Of a stretch of 64,000 nucleotides of DNA, positions 8,198 through 16,964 are shown piece by piece. The first letter of the stretch is position 1, and every line of letters starts with the position of its first letter. The notes beneath the pieces were generated by a model. The model saw nothing but the letters and a program-made list of their open reading frames with translations. It was not told the origin of the DNA and did no database searches. Origin of the DNA: an uncultured Flavobacteriaceae bacterium (GTDB lineage Bacteria; Bacteroidota; Bacteroidia; Flavobacteriales; Flavobacteriaceae); NCBI GenBank assembly GCA_947494825.1, contig CANLWN010000001.1, positions 310,001 through 374,000 on the forward strand. The letters are read 5' to 3'. The position numbers and the translations under genes are program-made.

Positions 8198-10174
8198 ATG
8201 AAATACAAAAGCGGGAAGCTCAGCAAGGAAATACAACTACAGCTCTATAGGGCCATGCTAAGACCCAGGCGTATTGAGGAAAAAATGTTGATTCTCCTGC
8301 GTCAGGGAAAAATTTCCAAATGGTTCAGTGGCATTGGCCAGGAAGCCATATCGGTAGGCGTGACCAGTGCACTGACCGAAAAAGAATATATACTGCCTAT
8401 GCATCGCAATCTTGGTGTTTTTACCACTAGGAACATCCCTTTGCACCGTTTGTTTGCGCAATGGCAGGGTAAGGCGAGCGGATTTACCAAGGGACGGGAC
8501 CGAAGTTTCCACTTTGGTACGCAGCAGTACAAAATTGTAGGCATGATCTCGCACCTTGGCCCCCAATTGGGCGTCGCCGATGGTATAGCCTTGGCCGAAG
8601 TATTAAAAAAGCAGCCTAGGGTTACAGCAGTCTTCACCGGGGAAGGGGGCACTAGTGAGGGGGATTTTCACGAGGCACTTAACCTAGCGGCCGTTTGGGA
8701 CCTGCCTGTTCTTTTTTGTATAGAAAACAATGGATATGGCCTTTCCACCCCAACAGCTGAACAGTATCGTTGCGAACACTTGGCCGATAAGGGCATCGGT
8801 TACGGAATGGAGGCGCATCAGATCGATGGCAATAACATTCTGGAGGTCTATACCCAAGTTAAAAAGCTAAGTGAAAGTATGCGCAAAAAACCGAGGCCCA
8901 TACTGTTGGAATTCAAGACCTTTCGCATGCGTGGGCACGAGGAAGCTAGCGGCACCAAATATGTGCCCAAGGAGTTGATGGCCCAATGGGCAGAAAAAGA
9001 CCCTATTTCCAACTTTGCGGCCCACTTGCTATCGGAGAAGATCCTAAGCCAGGAAATGATGGGTTCCATACAGCGGGAAATAGATGCCGAAATTGAAGAA
9101 AACCTACAGCTGGCCTTTAATGAAGAGGAGATTTCTTTGGATGAAAGTAAAGAATTAGAAGATGTTTTTAAAAATACTGTATACGAGGAAGTTAAACATG
9201 GTTCGATAGTAAAAAAAATACGTTTGATCGATGCCATTTCCGATGGCCTGGGACAGGCCATGGAACGGCATGATAACTTGGTGGTCATGGGGCAGGACAT
9301 TGCGGAATACGGAGGTGTTTTTAAGATTACGGAGGGCTTTGTGGAGCGCTTTGGTAGGGAGCGGGTGCGCAATACTCCCATTTGTGAATCGGCTGTGGTT
9401 TCCGCGGCCATGGGACTTTCCATAAATGGCATGAAGGCAGTGATGGAGATGCAGTTCGCCGATTTTGTAAGCAGCGGTTTTAATCCCATTGTCAACTATT
9501 TGGCCAAAGCACATTACCGATGGGACGAGAAGGCAGATGTGGTCATCCGTATGCCCTGTGGGGCAGGCGTGGGAGCGGGGCCCTTCCATTCACAGACCAA
9601 TGAGGCCTGGTTTACGAAGACCCCTGGGCTTAAAGTGGTGTATCCCGCTTTTCCTTACGACGCCAAGGGACTTTTGGCTACGGCCATCAATGACCCCAAC
9701 CCGGTATTGTTTTTTGAGCATAAGGCTTTGTACCGTAGCCTATATCAGGAGGTGCCCATGGACTACTATACCCTTCCACTTGGCAAGGCAATTCTGTTAC
9801 AGGAAGGCAATGATATCAGCATCGTCTCCTATGGAGCCGGCGTGCATTGGGCGATGGAAGTATTGAAGGATCGCCCGGAGATATCGGCCGACCTTATCGA
9901 CCTTAGGACCTTGGTCCCGTTGGATATGGAAACCGTGTATGCCTCGGTGAAAAAAACGGGCAAATTGGTTATCCTCCAGGAAGATAGTATGTTCGGGGGC
10001 GTGGCCAGTGACATATCGGCCCTGGTCATGGAGCATTGCTTTGAACATTTGGACGCCCCGGTACGACGGGTGGCTAGCCTTGAGACCCCAATTCCCTTTG
10101 CGAGGAAACTGGAAAACAACTATCTGCCAAAGGAACGCTTCCGCCAGATCCTATCGGATCTGTTAGCTTATTGA
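8198..10174 (+). CDS. Fused E1 alpha/beta 2-oxoacid dehydrogenase
   Basis: A 658 aa thiamine-diphosphate enzyme from the ATG at 8198; the frame is open upstream but non-coding in character. The alpha half (about 1-330) has FSGIGQEAISVG and the ThDP/Mg motif GEGGTSEGDFHEA ending in ENNGYG. The beta half (about 340-658) has LVVMGQDIAEYGGVF, RVRNTPICESA and the C-terminal FGGVASDISALV. This alpha-beta fusion is the usual Bacteroidota form of branched-chain 2-oxoacid dehydrogenase E1, which decarboxylates 2-oxoisovalerate-type acids and passes the acyl group to lipoyl-E2. E2 is not in this window. It could feed branched acyl-CoA starters to lipid synthesis. Confidence 0.93.
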   Translation: MKYKSGKLSKEIQLQLYRAMLRPRRIEEKMLILLRQGKISKWFSGIGQEAISVGVTSALTEKEYILPMHRNLGVFTTRNIPLHRLFAQWQGKASGFTKGRDRSFHFGTQQYKIVGMISHLGPQLGVADGIALAEVLKKQPRVTAVFTGEGGTSEGDFHEALNLAAVWDLPVLFCIENNGYGLSTPTAEQYRCEHLADKGIGYGMEAHQIDGNNILEVYTQVKKLSESMRKKPRPILLEFKTFRMRGHEEASGTKYVPKELMAQWAEKDPISNFAAHLLSEKILSQEMMGSIQREIDAEIEENLQLAFNEEEISLDESKELEDVFKNTVYEEVKHGSIVKKIRLIDAISDGLGQAMERHDNLVVMGQDIAEYGGVFKITEGFVERFGRERVRNTPICESAVVSAAMGLSINGMKAVMEMQFADFVSSGFNPIVNYLAKAHYRWDEKADVVIRMPCGAGVGAGPFHSQTNEAWFTKTPGLKVVYPAFPYDAKGLLATAINDPNPVLFFEHKALYRSLYQEVPMDYYTLPLGKAILLQEGNDISIVSYGAGVHWAMEVLKDRPEISADLIDLRTLVPLDMETVYASVKKTGKLVILQEDSMFGGVASDISALVMEHCFEHLDAPVRRVASLETPIPFARKLENNYLPKERFRQILSDLLAY

Positions 10175-10270
10175 AATAGTGGGAATTAACAATTTTAACA
10201 ATAACTTAACGAGTCTCAAAGATCATTTTTTTCGGTCACTCGTATATAGTATGAACTAAACTCTAATATT

Positions 10271-10756
10271 ATGAATAAGAAGTTGATTTGGTTGCTGGCA
10301 GCGACCGCTATCCTCGTTGTTTCTTGCTCAGTTTCCAAAGCGGCAAGAGGTCAACGCAATCTATTGAGCGGCACTTGGACGCTCAATGCCATTTCCTATG
10401 AGAACAATACTGGTAACTTTAAATCGGTTATTTTTAACGATGCCGATGACATTTGCTTTGAAGGAAGTCAGTGGTTCTTTAGGGACAACAACAGCACGGG
10501 AAAATATACTATCAACAACAGTACACTGTGTAACGGAGGGGAACGCTTTATCCGCTGGTCAGTGGTTGAACGTCCCGAAAGCTATTCGAGTCAATTGCAA
10601 TTTAAATTCATCGATGAAAAATTAAAGGACATTTCCGGCGGGGTAGGTTATCGTCTTAACATTTCCAATCTTACTGCCGAGGCCATGACCTTAAAATCCA
10701 ACGTATCGGTAGATGGGGAACCCGTCACCATAGTATATCAATTCACAAAAAACTAA
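10271..10756 (+). CDS. Lipocalin-like lipoprotein
   Basis: A 161 aa protein with a lipoprotein signal (ILVVSCS, Cys20). The body RNLLSGTWTLNAISYEN is typical of the lipocalin-like domain (Lipocalin_4/5) common in Bacteroidota lipoproteins. It is predicted to be an outer- or inner-membrane-anchored beta-barrel of unknown ligand. It lies 4 bp before the OmpA lipoprotein gene, so the two are co-transcribed and probably act in the envelope together. Confidence 0.85.
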   Translation: MNKKLIWLLAATAILVVSCSVSKAARGQRNLLSGTWTLNAISYENNTGNFKSVIFNDADDICFEGSQWFFRDNNSTGKYTINNSTLCNGGERFIRWSVVERPESYSSQLQFKFIDEKLKDISGGVGYRLNISNLTAEAMTLKSNVSVDGEPVTIVYQFTKN

Positions 10757-10760
10757 AAAC

Positions 10761-11438
10761 ATGAAAAGAACAATAATCAAAGGGGTATCGTTTGCAATGA
10801 TGGTGGCCATGATTGCAAGCTGCAGTACGGTCAAGAATGCAAATAACACGCAAAAAGGCGCGGCAATCGGTGCTGTTGGCGGTGCTGTTATCGGAGGACT
10901 GATCAGTAAGAAAACCGCGGTGGGCGCCATTATCGGAGGTGTTGTAGGTGGTGCCGCCGGTGGCTATATCGGAAACCGAATGGACCGACAGGCAGAGCGC
11001 ATAGAGTCTGAAGTACCTGGAGCGGAAGTAACCCGGGTAGGTGAGGGGATCAATGTAACCTTTGACGAGAACAGCGGCGTGTATTTCGAGACCAACAAGT
11101 CCGACATTAAGGGCAACGCGGCCACAACGCTTGACCGCTTGGCGGGAATTTTTAAGGAATACCCAAATTCCAATATTCTTGTGGAAGGTCATACGGATAG
11201 CTCTGGAAGTGACACATATAATATGACGCTATCCCAAAAAAGAGCGGAATCCGTCACCAAATACCTTGCGAGCCAAGGAGTATCCATTGGTAGATTTACC
11301 ACAAAATGGTATGGGGAGACGCAACCCCGGGAGGACAATGCCACTGCTGAGGGTAGGGCCAAGAATCGTAGAGTGGAACTCGCCATTGTGGCCAACGAAG
11401 CTTTAAAGCAGGAAGCAAAGGAAAAAACAAAACAATAG
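10761..11438 (+). CDS. OmpA-family lipoprotein with glycine zipper
   Basis: A 225 aa protein with a lipobox (MIASCS, Cys21). Residues about 33-75 form a glycine zipper: alternating GAVGGAVIGG and GGVVGGAAGGYIG, likely membrane-associating. The C-terminal OmpA domain carries LVEGHTDSSGSD and the peptidoglycan-contacting segment GRAKNRRVELAI. The role is to tether the outer membrane to peptidoglycan. It is the last gene before a strong terminator. Confidence 0.93.
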   Translation: MKRTIIKGVSFAMMVAMIASCSTVKNANNTQKGAAIGAVGGAVIGGLISKKTAVGAIIGGVVGGAAGGYIGNRMDRQAERIESEVPGAEVTRVGEGINVTFDENSGVYFETNKSDIKGNAATTLDRLAGIFKEYPNSNILVEGHTDSSGSDTYNMTLSQKRAESVTKYLASQGVSIGRFTTKWYGETQPREDNATAEGRAKNRRVELAIVANEALKQEAKEKTKQ

Positions 11439-11453
11439 TTTATTGTCCCCTAG

Positions 11454-11482
11454 AAAATCCCGGTAATACACCGGGATTTTTT
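11454..11482 (+). terminator. Rho-independent terminator after OmpA gene
   Basis: Perfect 10 bp stem AAAATCCCGG (11454-11463) and CCGGGATTTT (11471-11480) with a 7-nt loop, continuing into a T run. It lies 16 bp after the OmpA stop and separates it from the polyketide cluster. Confidence 0.92.
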
Positions 11483-11507
11483 AGTTTAGAATACGTATCT
11501 TCCTAAA

Positions 11508-12635
11508 GTGAACGATTACGATCTTATTATTGTTGGCGGGGGATTGGCAGGACTTACGGCAGCTTTGCACATAGCCAGGGAAGGGTATACGGTCCTGGTC
11601 ATAGAAAAGCAACAGTACCCCCATCACAAGGTATGCGGCGAATATGTTTCCAATGAAATATTGGATTACCTAGACCATTTGGGCGTGTCCCTGACGCAGG
11701 CCAAAGCGGTGTCCATTGACACCCTGGAATTAAGCACCATTGCGGGGAAATCGTTGCGGGCCAAGCTTCCCCTGGGAGGCAAGGGCATAAGTAGATATGC
11801 GCTGGACAGGCTTCTGTACCAACGCGCCCTTTTCCTACAGGTCAATTTTGTCTTTGGGAGCGCCACCGCGGTAGGTTATAACAACAATCTTTTTACAGTT
11901 ACTACGGATACGGGCCGCATCTTTACGGCACCTATCGTGATCGGTGCTTACGGCAAAAGAGCTAACCTTGATCATCATCTCAACAGGAATTTCATCGGGC
12001 GGAAGTCGCCCTGGCTGGGCGTCAAAGCACACTATAGACATGATGGATTTCCGGAAAATCTGGTAGCCCTGCACAATTTCCGGGGCGGGTATGGCGGACT
12101 TTCCAAAACAGAGACCGGGGCGGTGAATTTTTGTTATTTGGTTTCATACAATAGTTTCAAAAGGGAAAAGGACATTGAAAGCTTTAATGCCAATGTGGTA
12201 AGAAGAAACCCCTTGCTGGGTGCATTCCTGGAAGAAGCCCGTCCTTTGTTTGAACGCCCACTTAGCATTGCCCAAATATCCTTTAGCACAAAAAAAGCCG
12301 TGGAAAACCATGTACTCATGTGCGGGGATACGGCCGGACTGATCCACCCTTTATGTGGTAACGGCATGGCCATGGCCATACACAGTGCTAAAATTGCGGC
12401 AGAATTGATCTGCAGATACTTCAAGGACAAACATTATGATCGGGCCGTCATGGAGGCCGATTATACCCGAAAATGGAATAGGACCTTTAGGGGCCGATTA
12501 CAAATGGGAAGACTGTTGCAGTCCGTCCTATTGAACCATACGCTGTCTGATCTGTCCATGGGAAGCGTGGCAAATTCGCCCTGGCTGTTGAAGGGATTGA
12601 TACGGAAAACTCATGGAAACCCCGTTGTTGTTTAA
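11508..12635 (+). CDS. FAD-dependent oxidoreductase of the type III PKS cluster
   Basis: A 375 aa flavoprotein of the geranylgeranyl-reductase/PHBH-like superfamily. It has the Rossmann dinucleotide motif IVGGGLAGLTAA at the N-terminus, KVCGEYVSNEI in place of the family's K/R-x-CGE motif, and the second FAD motif LMCGDTAGLIHPLCGNGMAM. The start is GTG (11508); no ATG lies nearby. It overlaps the methyltransferase start by 1 bp. In the cluster it is well placed to hydroxylate or oxidise the polyketide ring, by analogy with the flavoprotein in the Streptomyces srs alkylresorcinol operon, or to reduce an acyl chain. The choice is inference. Confidence 0.85.
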   Translation: MNDYDLIIVGGGLAGLTAALHIAREGYTVLVIEKQQYPHHKVCGEYVSNEILDYLDHLGVSLTQAKAVSIDTLELSTIAGKSLRAKLPLGGKGISRYALDRLLYQRALFLQVNFVFGSATAVGYNNNLFTVTTDTGRIFTAPIVIGAYGKRANLDHHLNRNFIGRKSPWLGVKAHYRHDGFPENLVALHNFRGGYGGLSKTETGAVNFCYLVSYNSFKREKDIESFNANVVRRNPLLGAFLEEARPLFERPLSIAQISFSTKKAVENHVLMCGDTAGLIHPLCGNGMAMAIHSAKIAAELICRYFKDKHYDRAVMEADYTRKWNRTFRGRLQMGRLLQSVLLNHTLSDLSMGSVANSPWLLKGLIRKTHGNPVVV

Positions 12636-13360
12636 TGGACTTATCGTTACGAAATAGAGAAACCGAATTAATGGACGACCCAAGGATGGGTACGGAGGTC
12701 CTGGTGGAAGTGCTAAAGGATATCAACAGGTCCAACAGGATGTTGGGGGGGAACAGGATTACCATAAAGGAGGTTGAACACTTGGTCCGTGCCTATCCTA
12801 AGGAAAGTTATACCATAGTGGATATGGGTTGTGGTGATGGTGCCATACTAAGGGAAGTAGCCCTGCGCTTTAGAAAACTGGGAGTCCTGGTTAAATTGAT
12901 CGGCGTAGACCTCAGCGAAAAGACGCTGGACATTGCAAAGAAGGCCAGCTTCAAATTTCCGGAAATCCATTTTCTCCAGAAGGATATCCTGGATATGAAA
13001 ACGACCGATCTGGATTGCGATATCATGCTGTGCACACTCACCATGCATCATTTTGAAGATGGGCAGATTCCCATTTTTTTGGAAAAATTTGCAAAGCTGG
13101 CGTCTATTGGCGTGGTTATAAATGACTTACACAGAAGTTATTTGGCCTGCTATCTTTTTAGAGCTTTTCGTCTTATTTTTATAAAAACAAAAATTGCTAA
13201 ATACGATGGATTGCTCTCCATCAAAAGCGGCTTCACAAAAAAAGAATTGGTTGATTTTTCCCGGAGATTGCCAAATGTAAGGCATACAATTCATTGGAAA
13301 TGGGCCTTCAGATATGTATGGGTCATTGAAACGGCCCGACTAAGCGCGATGTATGAATGA
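12635..13360 (+). CDS. Class I SAM-dependent methyltransferase
   Basis: A 241 aa protein with SAM motif I IVDMGCGDGAILREVA (about residues 58-73), an acidic second strand LIGVDLSEKTLDIA, and post-motif CTLTMHHFEDGQ. This is a class I methyltransferase of the UbiE/methyltransferase-11 type. The ATG shares one base with the preceding stop, and its end overlaps the polyketide synthase start by 8 bp. It probably C- or O-methylates the type III PKS product. Confidence 0.87.
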   Translation: MDLSLRNRETELMDDPRMGTEVLVEVLKDINRSNRMLGGNRITIKEVEHLVRAYPKESYTIVDMGCGDGAILREVALRFRKLGVLVKLIGVDLSEKTLDIAKKASFKFPEIHFLQKDILDMKTTDLDCDIMLCTLTMHHFEDGQIPIFLEKFAKLASIGVVINDLHRSYLACYLFRAFRLIFIKTKIAKYDGLLSIKSGFTKKELVDFSRRLPNVRHTIHWKWAFRYVWVIETARLSAMYE

Positions 13361-14408
13361 TATAAGAATAACAACGGTAGCGAAGCAGTTGCCCCCCTAT
13401 AGCCGTGATACCAAGGAAATACTGCCCTTTGTGGAAATGTGGTTGGCCGATCAAGACGAGCGTTTTCGACGCAAGGTGTTAAAGATTTTCGAAGGGGCGG
13501 CAGTAGATCGGCGTTATGGGATCATGAGTATTGAGGAAGTATTTACGGCCACCTCCTTTCAGGAAAAGAATGATATCTACGTCAGGGAGGTCAAGAAATT
13601 GGGTAGTGCGGTATTAAAAAAGGCCTTGGACGAGGCAGGCTGGGAAGCAGATTCGTTGGATTACATCATCACCGTGAGTTGTACGGGAATCATGATCCCG
13701 TCCCTGGATGCCTATTTGATCAATGCACTGGAACTCCGACAGGATGTAGTGCGTTTACCGGTCACGGAGATGGGTTGCGCCGCCGGAATATCTGGTTTGA
13801 TCTACGCCAGTAACTTTTTGAAATCAAACCCTGGTAAAAGGGCGGCCATAGTGGCCGTGGAAAGTCCCACTGCCACCTTTCAATTGAGTGATTATTCCAT
13901 GGCCAATATGGTCAGTGCCGCAATTTTCGGGGATGGGGCGGCCTGTGTGTTGCTTTCCTCGGAAGAAGGTGCCAACGGACCCAAAATTAAAGGAGAAGAG
14001 ATGTATCATTTTAAGGAAGCAACGCATTTAATGGGATTTGACCTTACCAATACTGGGCTCCGTATGATTCTGGACCCTGCGGTTCCGGAAACCATTGCAG
14101 CACATTTCCCAAAAATCGTGCACCCCTTTTTGAAACGGCATGGCACATCGATCAGGGAGGTGGATCATCTGGTTTTCCATCCAGGGGGCCGCAAGATCGT
14201 GCAAACGGTGGAAGAGCTGTTCGGAGCGCTCGGGAAGAACCTGGATGATACCAGGGAGACCCTTAGGCGCTATGGCAATATGAGCAGTGTTACCGTACTC
14301 TATGTGTTGGAACGTTTTTTAAAAAAAGATATCGCAACTGGTGAACAAGGTTTGCTCCTTAGCTTTGGACCGGGTTTTTCCGCTCAACGTGTTTTGTTGG
14401 AATGGTAA
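13353..14408 (+). CDS. Type III polyketide synthase (chalcone/stilbene synthase family)
   Basis: A 351 aa ketosynthase-fold enzyme with the type III PKS catalytic triad. Cys142 lies in TEMGCAAGISGL, His in LVFHPGGRKIV and Asn in RRYGNMSSVTVLYVLE, with the terminal GPGFSAQRVLLEW. It extends an acyl starter with malonyl-CoA and cyclises the chain to a resorcinol, phloroglucinol or pyrone. Its own acyl-building set (reductase, dehydratase, KS, ACP) follows, suggesting a dedicated fatty or unusual acyl primer. Flavobacterial relatives include a Zobellia enzyme reported to form phloroglucinol; I recall this and have not checked it. Confidence 0.93.
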   Translation: MNDIRITTVAKQLPPYSRDTKEILPFVEMWLADQDERFRRKVLKIFEGAAVDRRYGIMSIEEVFTATSFQEKNDIYVREVKKLGSAVLKKALDEAGWEADSLDYIITVSCTGIMIPSLDAYLINALELRQDVVRLPVTEMGCAAGISGLIYASNFLKSNPGKRAAIVAVESPTATFQLSDYSMANMVSAAIFGDGAACVLLSSEEGANGPKIKGEEMYHFKEATHLMGFDLTNTGLRMILDPAVPETIAAHFPKIVHPFLKRHGTSIREVDHLVFHPGGRKIVQTVEELFGALGKNLDDTRETLRRYGNMSSVTVLYVLERFLKKDIATGEQGLLLSFGPGFSAQRVLLEW

Positions 14409-14431
14409 GTCGCCATGACGCGTATAATGTG

Positions 14432-14439
14432 TAAGTTTG
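14432..14439 (+). promoter_or_regulatory. Possible internal promoter in PKS cluster
   Basis: TAAGTTTG matches TAnnTTTG exactly, in the only real gap of the cluster (34 bp). It ends 3 bp before the ATG of the reductase, so any transcript would be nearly leaderless. The match may be chance. Confidence 0.3.
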
Positions 14440-14442
14440 ATT

Positions 14443-15240
14443 ATGATTAAACACAGTTCTTCTTCCAACGAATGGGCCCTCATTATAGGAGGGAGTAGCG
14501 GGCTTGGATTGGCGACGGCAAAAAAACTCGCTGGCGAAGGATTCAATATTATTATAGTTCATAGGGATAAAAAGTCTGATTTACAGAGTATTGAAAGTGA
14601 TTTTAAAGAAATTACTTTAATTGGAGTGGCCTTCCAAAGTTATAATATGGACGCCCTTCATCCTGAAAAGCGGACAAGGCTGATACAACAGATAAAAGGA
14701 GTGTTGGGGCCTGTGGGAAAAGTAAAGGTATTGGTGCACAGCATAGCCAAAGGAAACCTCAAACCCATGCGATCTGCTACGGATAGGGTACTGGGCAATG
14801 CCGATTTTCACCTTACCCTTGATGCCATGGCTATAAACTTGTACGATTGGGCCCAACTGCTGATAAGGGAAGACCTGTTTGCCTCCGATGCCCGCATTGT
14901 GGCATTCACAAGCGAGGGCAGTGTACGGGCATGGCCCAATTATGGGGCCGTCTCAGCTGCCAAGGCGGCACTGGAGGCCATTATCAGGAATATGGCATTG
15001 GAATTCGCTCCCTTGGGCATCAGGGCCAATGGTATACAGGCAGGGATAACCGAAACCAAATCGTTCAAGCAGATTCCGGGCCATGAGGCCCTAAGGAAAC
15101 ATGCCCTGGAGCGTAACCCCCATGGCCGGTTGACCCGGCCCGAAGACGTGGCCAATGCCGCTTATTTGCTTTGTACCGAGGAAGCCCAATGGATAACGGG
15201 AACGATCATTACCGTAGATGGGGGAGAGAGTTTACAATAA
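14443..15240 (+). CDS. Enoyl-ACP reductase-like SDR
   Basis: A 265 aa short-chain dehydrogenase from the ATG at 14443; the in-frame TTG at 14437 lies in a promoter-like element. It has the nucleotide site IIGGSSGLGLATA, KVLVHSIAKGN, and the spacing Tyr-x6-Lys in YGAVSAAKAALEA. That spacing matches FabI/FabL enoyl reductases rather than the Tyr-x3-Lys of FabG. It ends with IRANGIQAGITETKS and TGTIITVDGG. It probably carries out the final reduction in building the acyl primer on the cluster ACP. Confidence 0.82.
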   Translation: MIKHSSSSNEWALIIGGSSGLGLATAKKLAGEGFNIIIVHRDKKSDLQSIESDFKEITLIGVAFQSYNMDALHPEKRTRLIQQIKGVLGPVGKVKVLVHSIAKGNLKPMRSATDRVLGNADFHLTLDAMAINLYDWAQLLIREDLFASDARIVAFTSEGSVRAWPNYGAVSAAKAALEAIIRNMALEFAPLGIRANGIQAGITETKSFKQIPGHEALRKHALERNPHGRLTRPEDVANAAYLLCTEEAQWITGTIITVDGGESLQ

Positions 15241-15242
15241 TT

Positions 15243-15686
15243 ATGGAGTACAAACCTATTTTGGACAGATTGCCCTACGCCAAGCCCTTCCTGTTTGTGG
15301 ACCAACTGCAGCAGGTGGATGAAGATGGAGCCAAGGGCAGTTTCACTTTTAAGAAAGAAATGGACTTCTACGAGGGTCATTTAAAGGGAAACCCAATTAC
15401 CCCAGGAGTTTTGTTGACGGAATGCTGTGCCCAGATCGGGCTGGTTTGCCTGGGCCTTTTTCTATTGGGATCTGAGGAACTTAAGGAAGCCAAGATCGGG
15501 ATGAGCAGTGCGGACATGGAATTTTATTTGCCGGTTTATCCCGGGGAAAGGGTGTGGGTAAGCTCAAAAAAAATATACTTCCGGTTTCACAAATTAAAAT
15601 GTGAGGTAAAAATGCATAATGATCGCGGAGAGCTGGTCTGCAAAGGGACGATTGCCGGAATGATTAAATCAAGTGACCATGGGTAA
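15243..15686 (+). CDS. FabZ-like 3-hydroxyacyl-ACP dehydratase
   Basis: A 147 aa hotdog-fold protein from the ATG at 15243, two bases after the reductase stop. The motif EGHLKGNPITPGVLLTE places His46 and Glu60 fourteen residues apart, as in FabZ (His54/Glu68 of the Pseudomonas enzyme). It dehydrates 3-hydroxyacyl-ACP. It overlaps the ketosynthase by 8 bp. A dedicated dehydratase but no ketoreductase is present, so the latter must be borrowed from primary fatty acid synthesis. Confidence 0.88.
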   Translation: MEYKPILDRLPYAKPFLFVDQLQQVDEDGAKGSFTFKKEMDFYEGHLKGNPITPGVLLTECCAQIGLVCLGLFLLGSEELKEAKIGMSSADMEFYLPVYPGERVWVSSKKIYFRFHKLKCEVKMHNDRGELVCKGTIAGMIKSSDHG

Positions 15687-16953
15687 ACGCGTTGTAATTA
15701 CCGGTCTTGGGGTCTGCGCCCCCAATGGGATAAACCTTCCCCTTTTCCTCAGCGCCCTTAAAAAGGGAGACAGCGGCATTCGTTTTCATCAAGAACTGGC
15801 CGATTTGAATTTTGCCTGTCAAGTTGCTGGAAAACCAATACTTACAAATGAATATATCAACAGATACTTCACACCGCTGCAGCGCAAGGGATTGGCGGCC
15901 AGTGGGCTAATTTACGGCGTAATCGCGGGTACCGATGCCTGGAAGGATGCTGGTTTGGGCATAGCTCCCAAAGAAACCCCGTTTTGGGATAGTGGTATTA
16001 TTTTTGGCACTGGTATTTTGGGAGTCGATAAGTTTAGGGAATCCATCCACCTGGTGGATGCCGGTGATACACGGCGCTTGGGCAGCACGGCCGTTTTGCA
16101 GACCATGGCCAGTGGTATCAGCGCTTATTTGGGCGGTATATTGGGCTGTGGCAACCAGGTGACCACAAATTCCTCGGCATGTACTACGGGAACCGAAGGT
16201 GTACTCATGGCCTATGAACGAATCGCTTCGGGAAAGGCAAACAAAATATTGACGGGCAGTTGTAGCGATAGCGGTCCCTATGTATGGGGAGGATTTGATG
16301 CTATGCGCATATTGCCAAGGCGTTATAACGACCGGCCAGTCCAAGCAAGTAGGCCCATGAGCGCTTCAGCGGCGGGATTTGTACCGGGCAGTGGAGCAGG
16401 GGCCCTGGTACTGGAATCCCTGGAGAGTGCACGGGAACGCGGGGCAAAAATATATGCAGAGGTCAAGGGAGGAAGCATAAACAGCGGAGGACAACGTGCG
16501 GAAGGCAGCATGACCGCTCCCAATAGCGATGCTGTGCGCAGGTGTATAGAAGAGGCCCTTAAGGCCTCGGCTACGGAAAAGGACGAGGTTGATGCCATCA
16601 ATGGACATTTAACAGCAACGGCCAAGGATCCCGTGGAAATACGAAATTGGAGCATGGCCTTGGAGCGTTCCGGTTCCCGGTTCCCCTATGTAAACTCCTT
16701 CAAAGGGTTGTTTGGGCACTGTTTGGCCGCCGCAGGTAGTATAGAATGTGTGGGTAGCGTTTTACAGCTCAGCGAGGCACAGTTGTTCGGAAATGCCAAT
16801 TGTGATGACCTGCATCCGGAAATTGCCGCACTTGTGGATGAATCCAGGATTCCTCGGAAAACTTTTGCATATACGCCAAAAGTCATTGCAAAAGCAAGTT
16901 TTGGTTTTGGGGATGTCAATGCTTGTGTTATTTTTAAGGCCTATAAGGATTGA
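15679..16953 (+). CDS. FabF-like beta-ketoacyl-ACP synthase
   Basis: A 424 aa KAS II-type ketosynthase (RVVITGLGVCAPNG). The nucleophile Cys168 lies in NSSACTTGTEGV. The two catalytic histidines lie in NGHLTATAKDPVE (the canonical GTGT is changed to GHLT) and FKGLFGHCLAAAGSIE. The glycine-rich end ASFGFGDVNACV is intact. ATG 15679 is chosen; an in-frame GTG lies two codons earlier. With all three residues present it should be active in elongating acyl-ACP for the type III PKS. The divergent sequence around the first His suggests an unusual substrate. Confidence 0.88.
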   Translation: MGKRVVITGLGVCAPNGINLPLFLSALKKGDSGIRFHQELADLNFACQVAGKPILTNEYINRYFTPLQRKGLAASGLIYGVIAGTDAWKDAGLGIAPKETPFWDSGIIFGTGILGVDKFRESIHLVDAGDTRRLGSTAVLQTMASGISAYLGGILGCGNQVTTNSSACTTGTEGVLMAYERIASGKANKILTGSCSDSGPYVWGGFDAMRILPRRYNDRPVQASRPMSASAAGFVPGSGAGALVLESLESARERGAKIYAEVKGGSINSGGQRAEGSMTAPNSDAVRRCIEEALKASATEKDEVDAINGHLTATAKDPVEIRNWSMALERSGSRFPYVNSFKGLFGHCLAAAGSIECVGSVLQLSEAQLFGNANCDDLHPEIAALVDESRIPRKTFAYTPKVIAKASFGFGDVNACVIFKAYKD

Positions 16954-16964
16954 ACCCCATTGCT

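Noticed and set aside
8848-9495. A 215-codon open frame on the minus strand
   Set aside because: It lies inside the fused E1 gene in a different frame, has low-complexity Ser-rich translation and no family motif; a shadow of the E1 codons.
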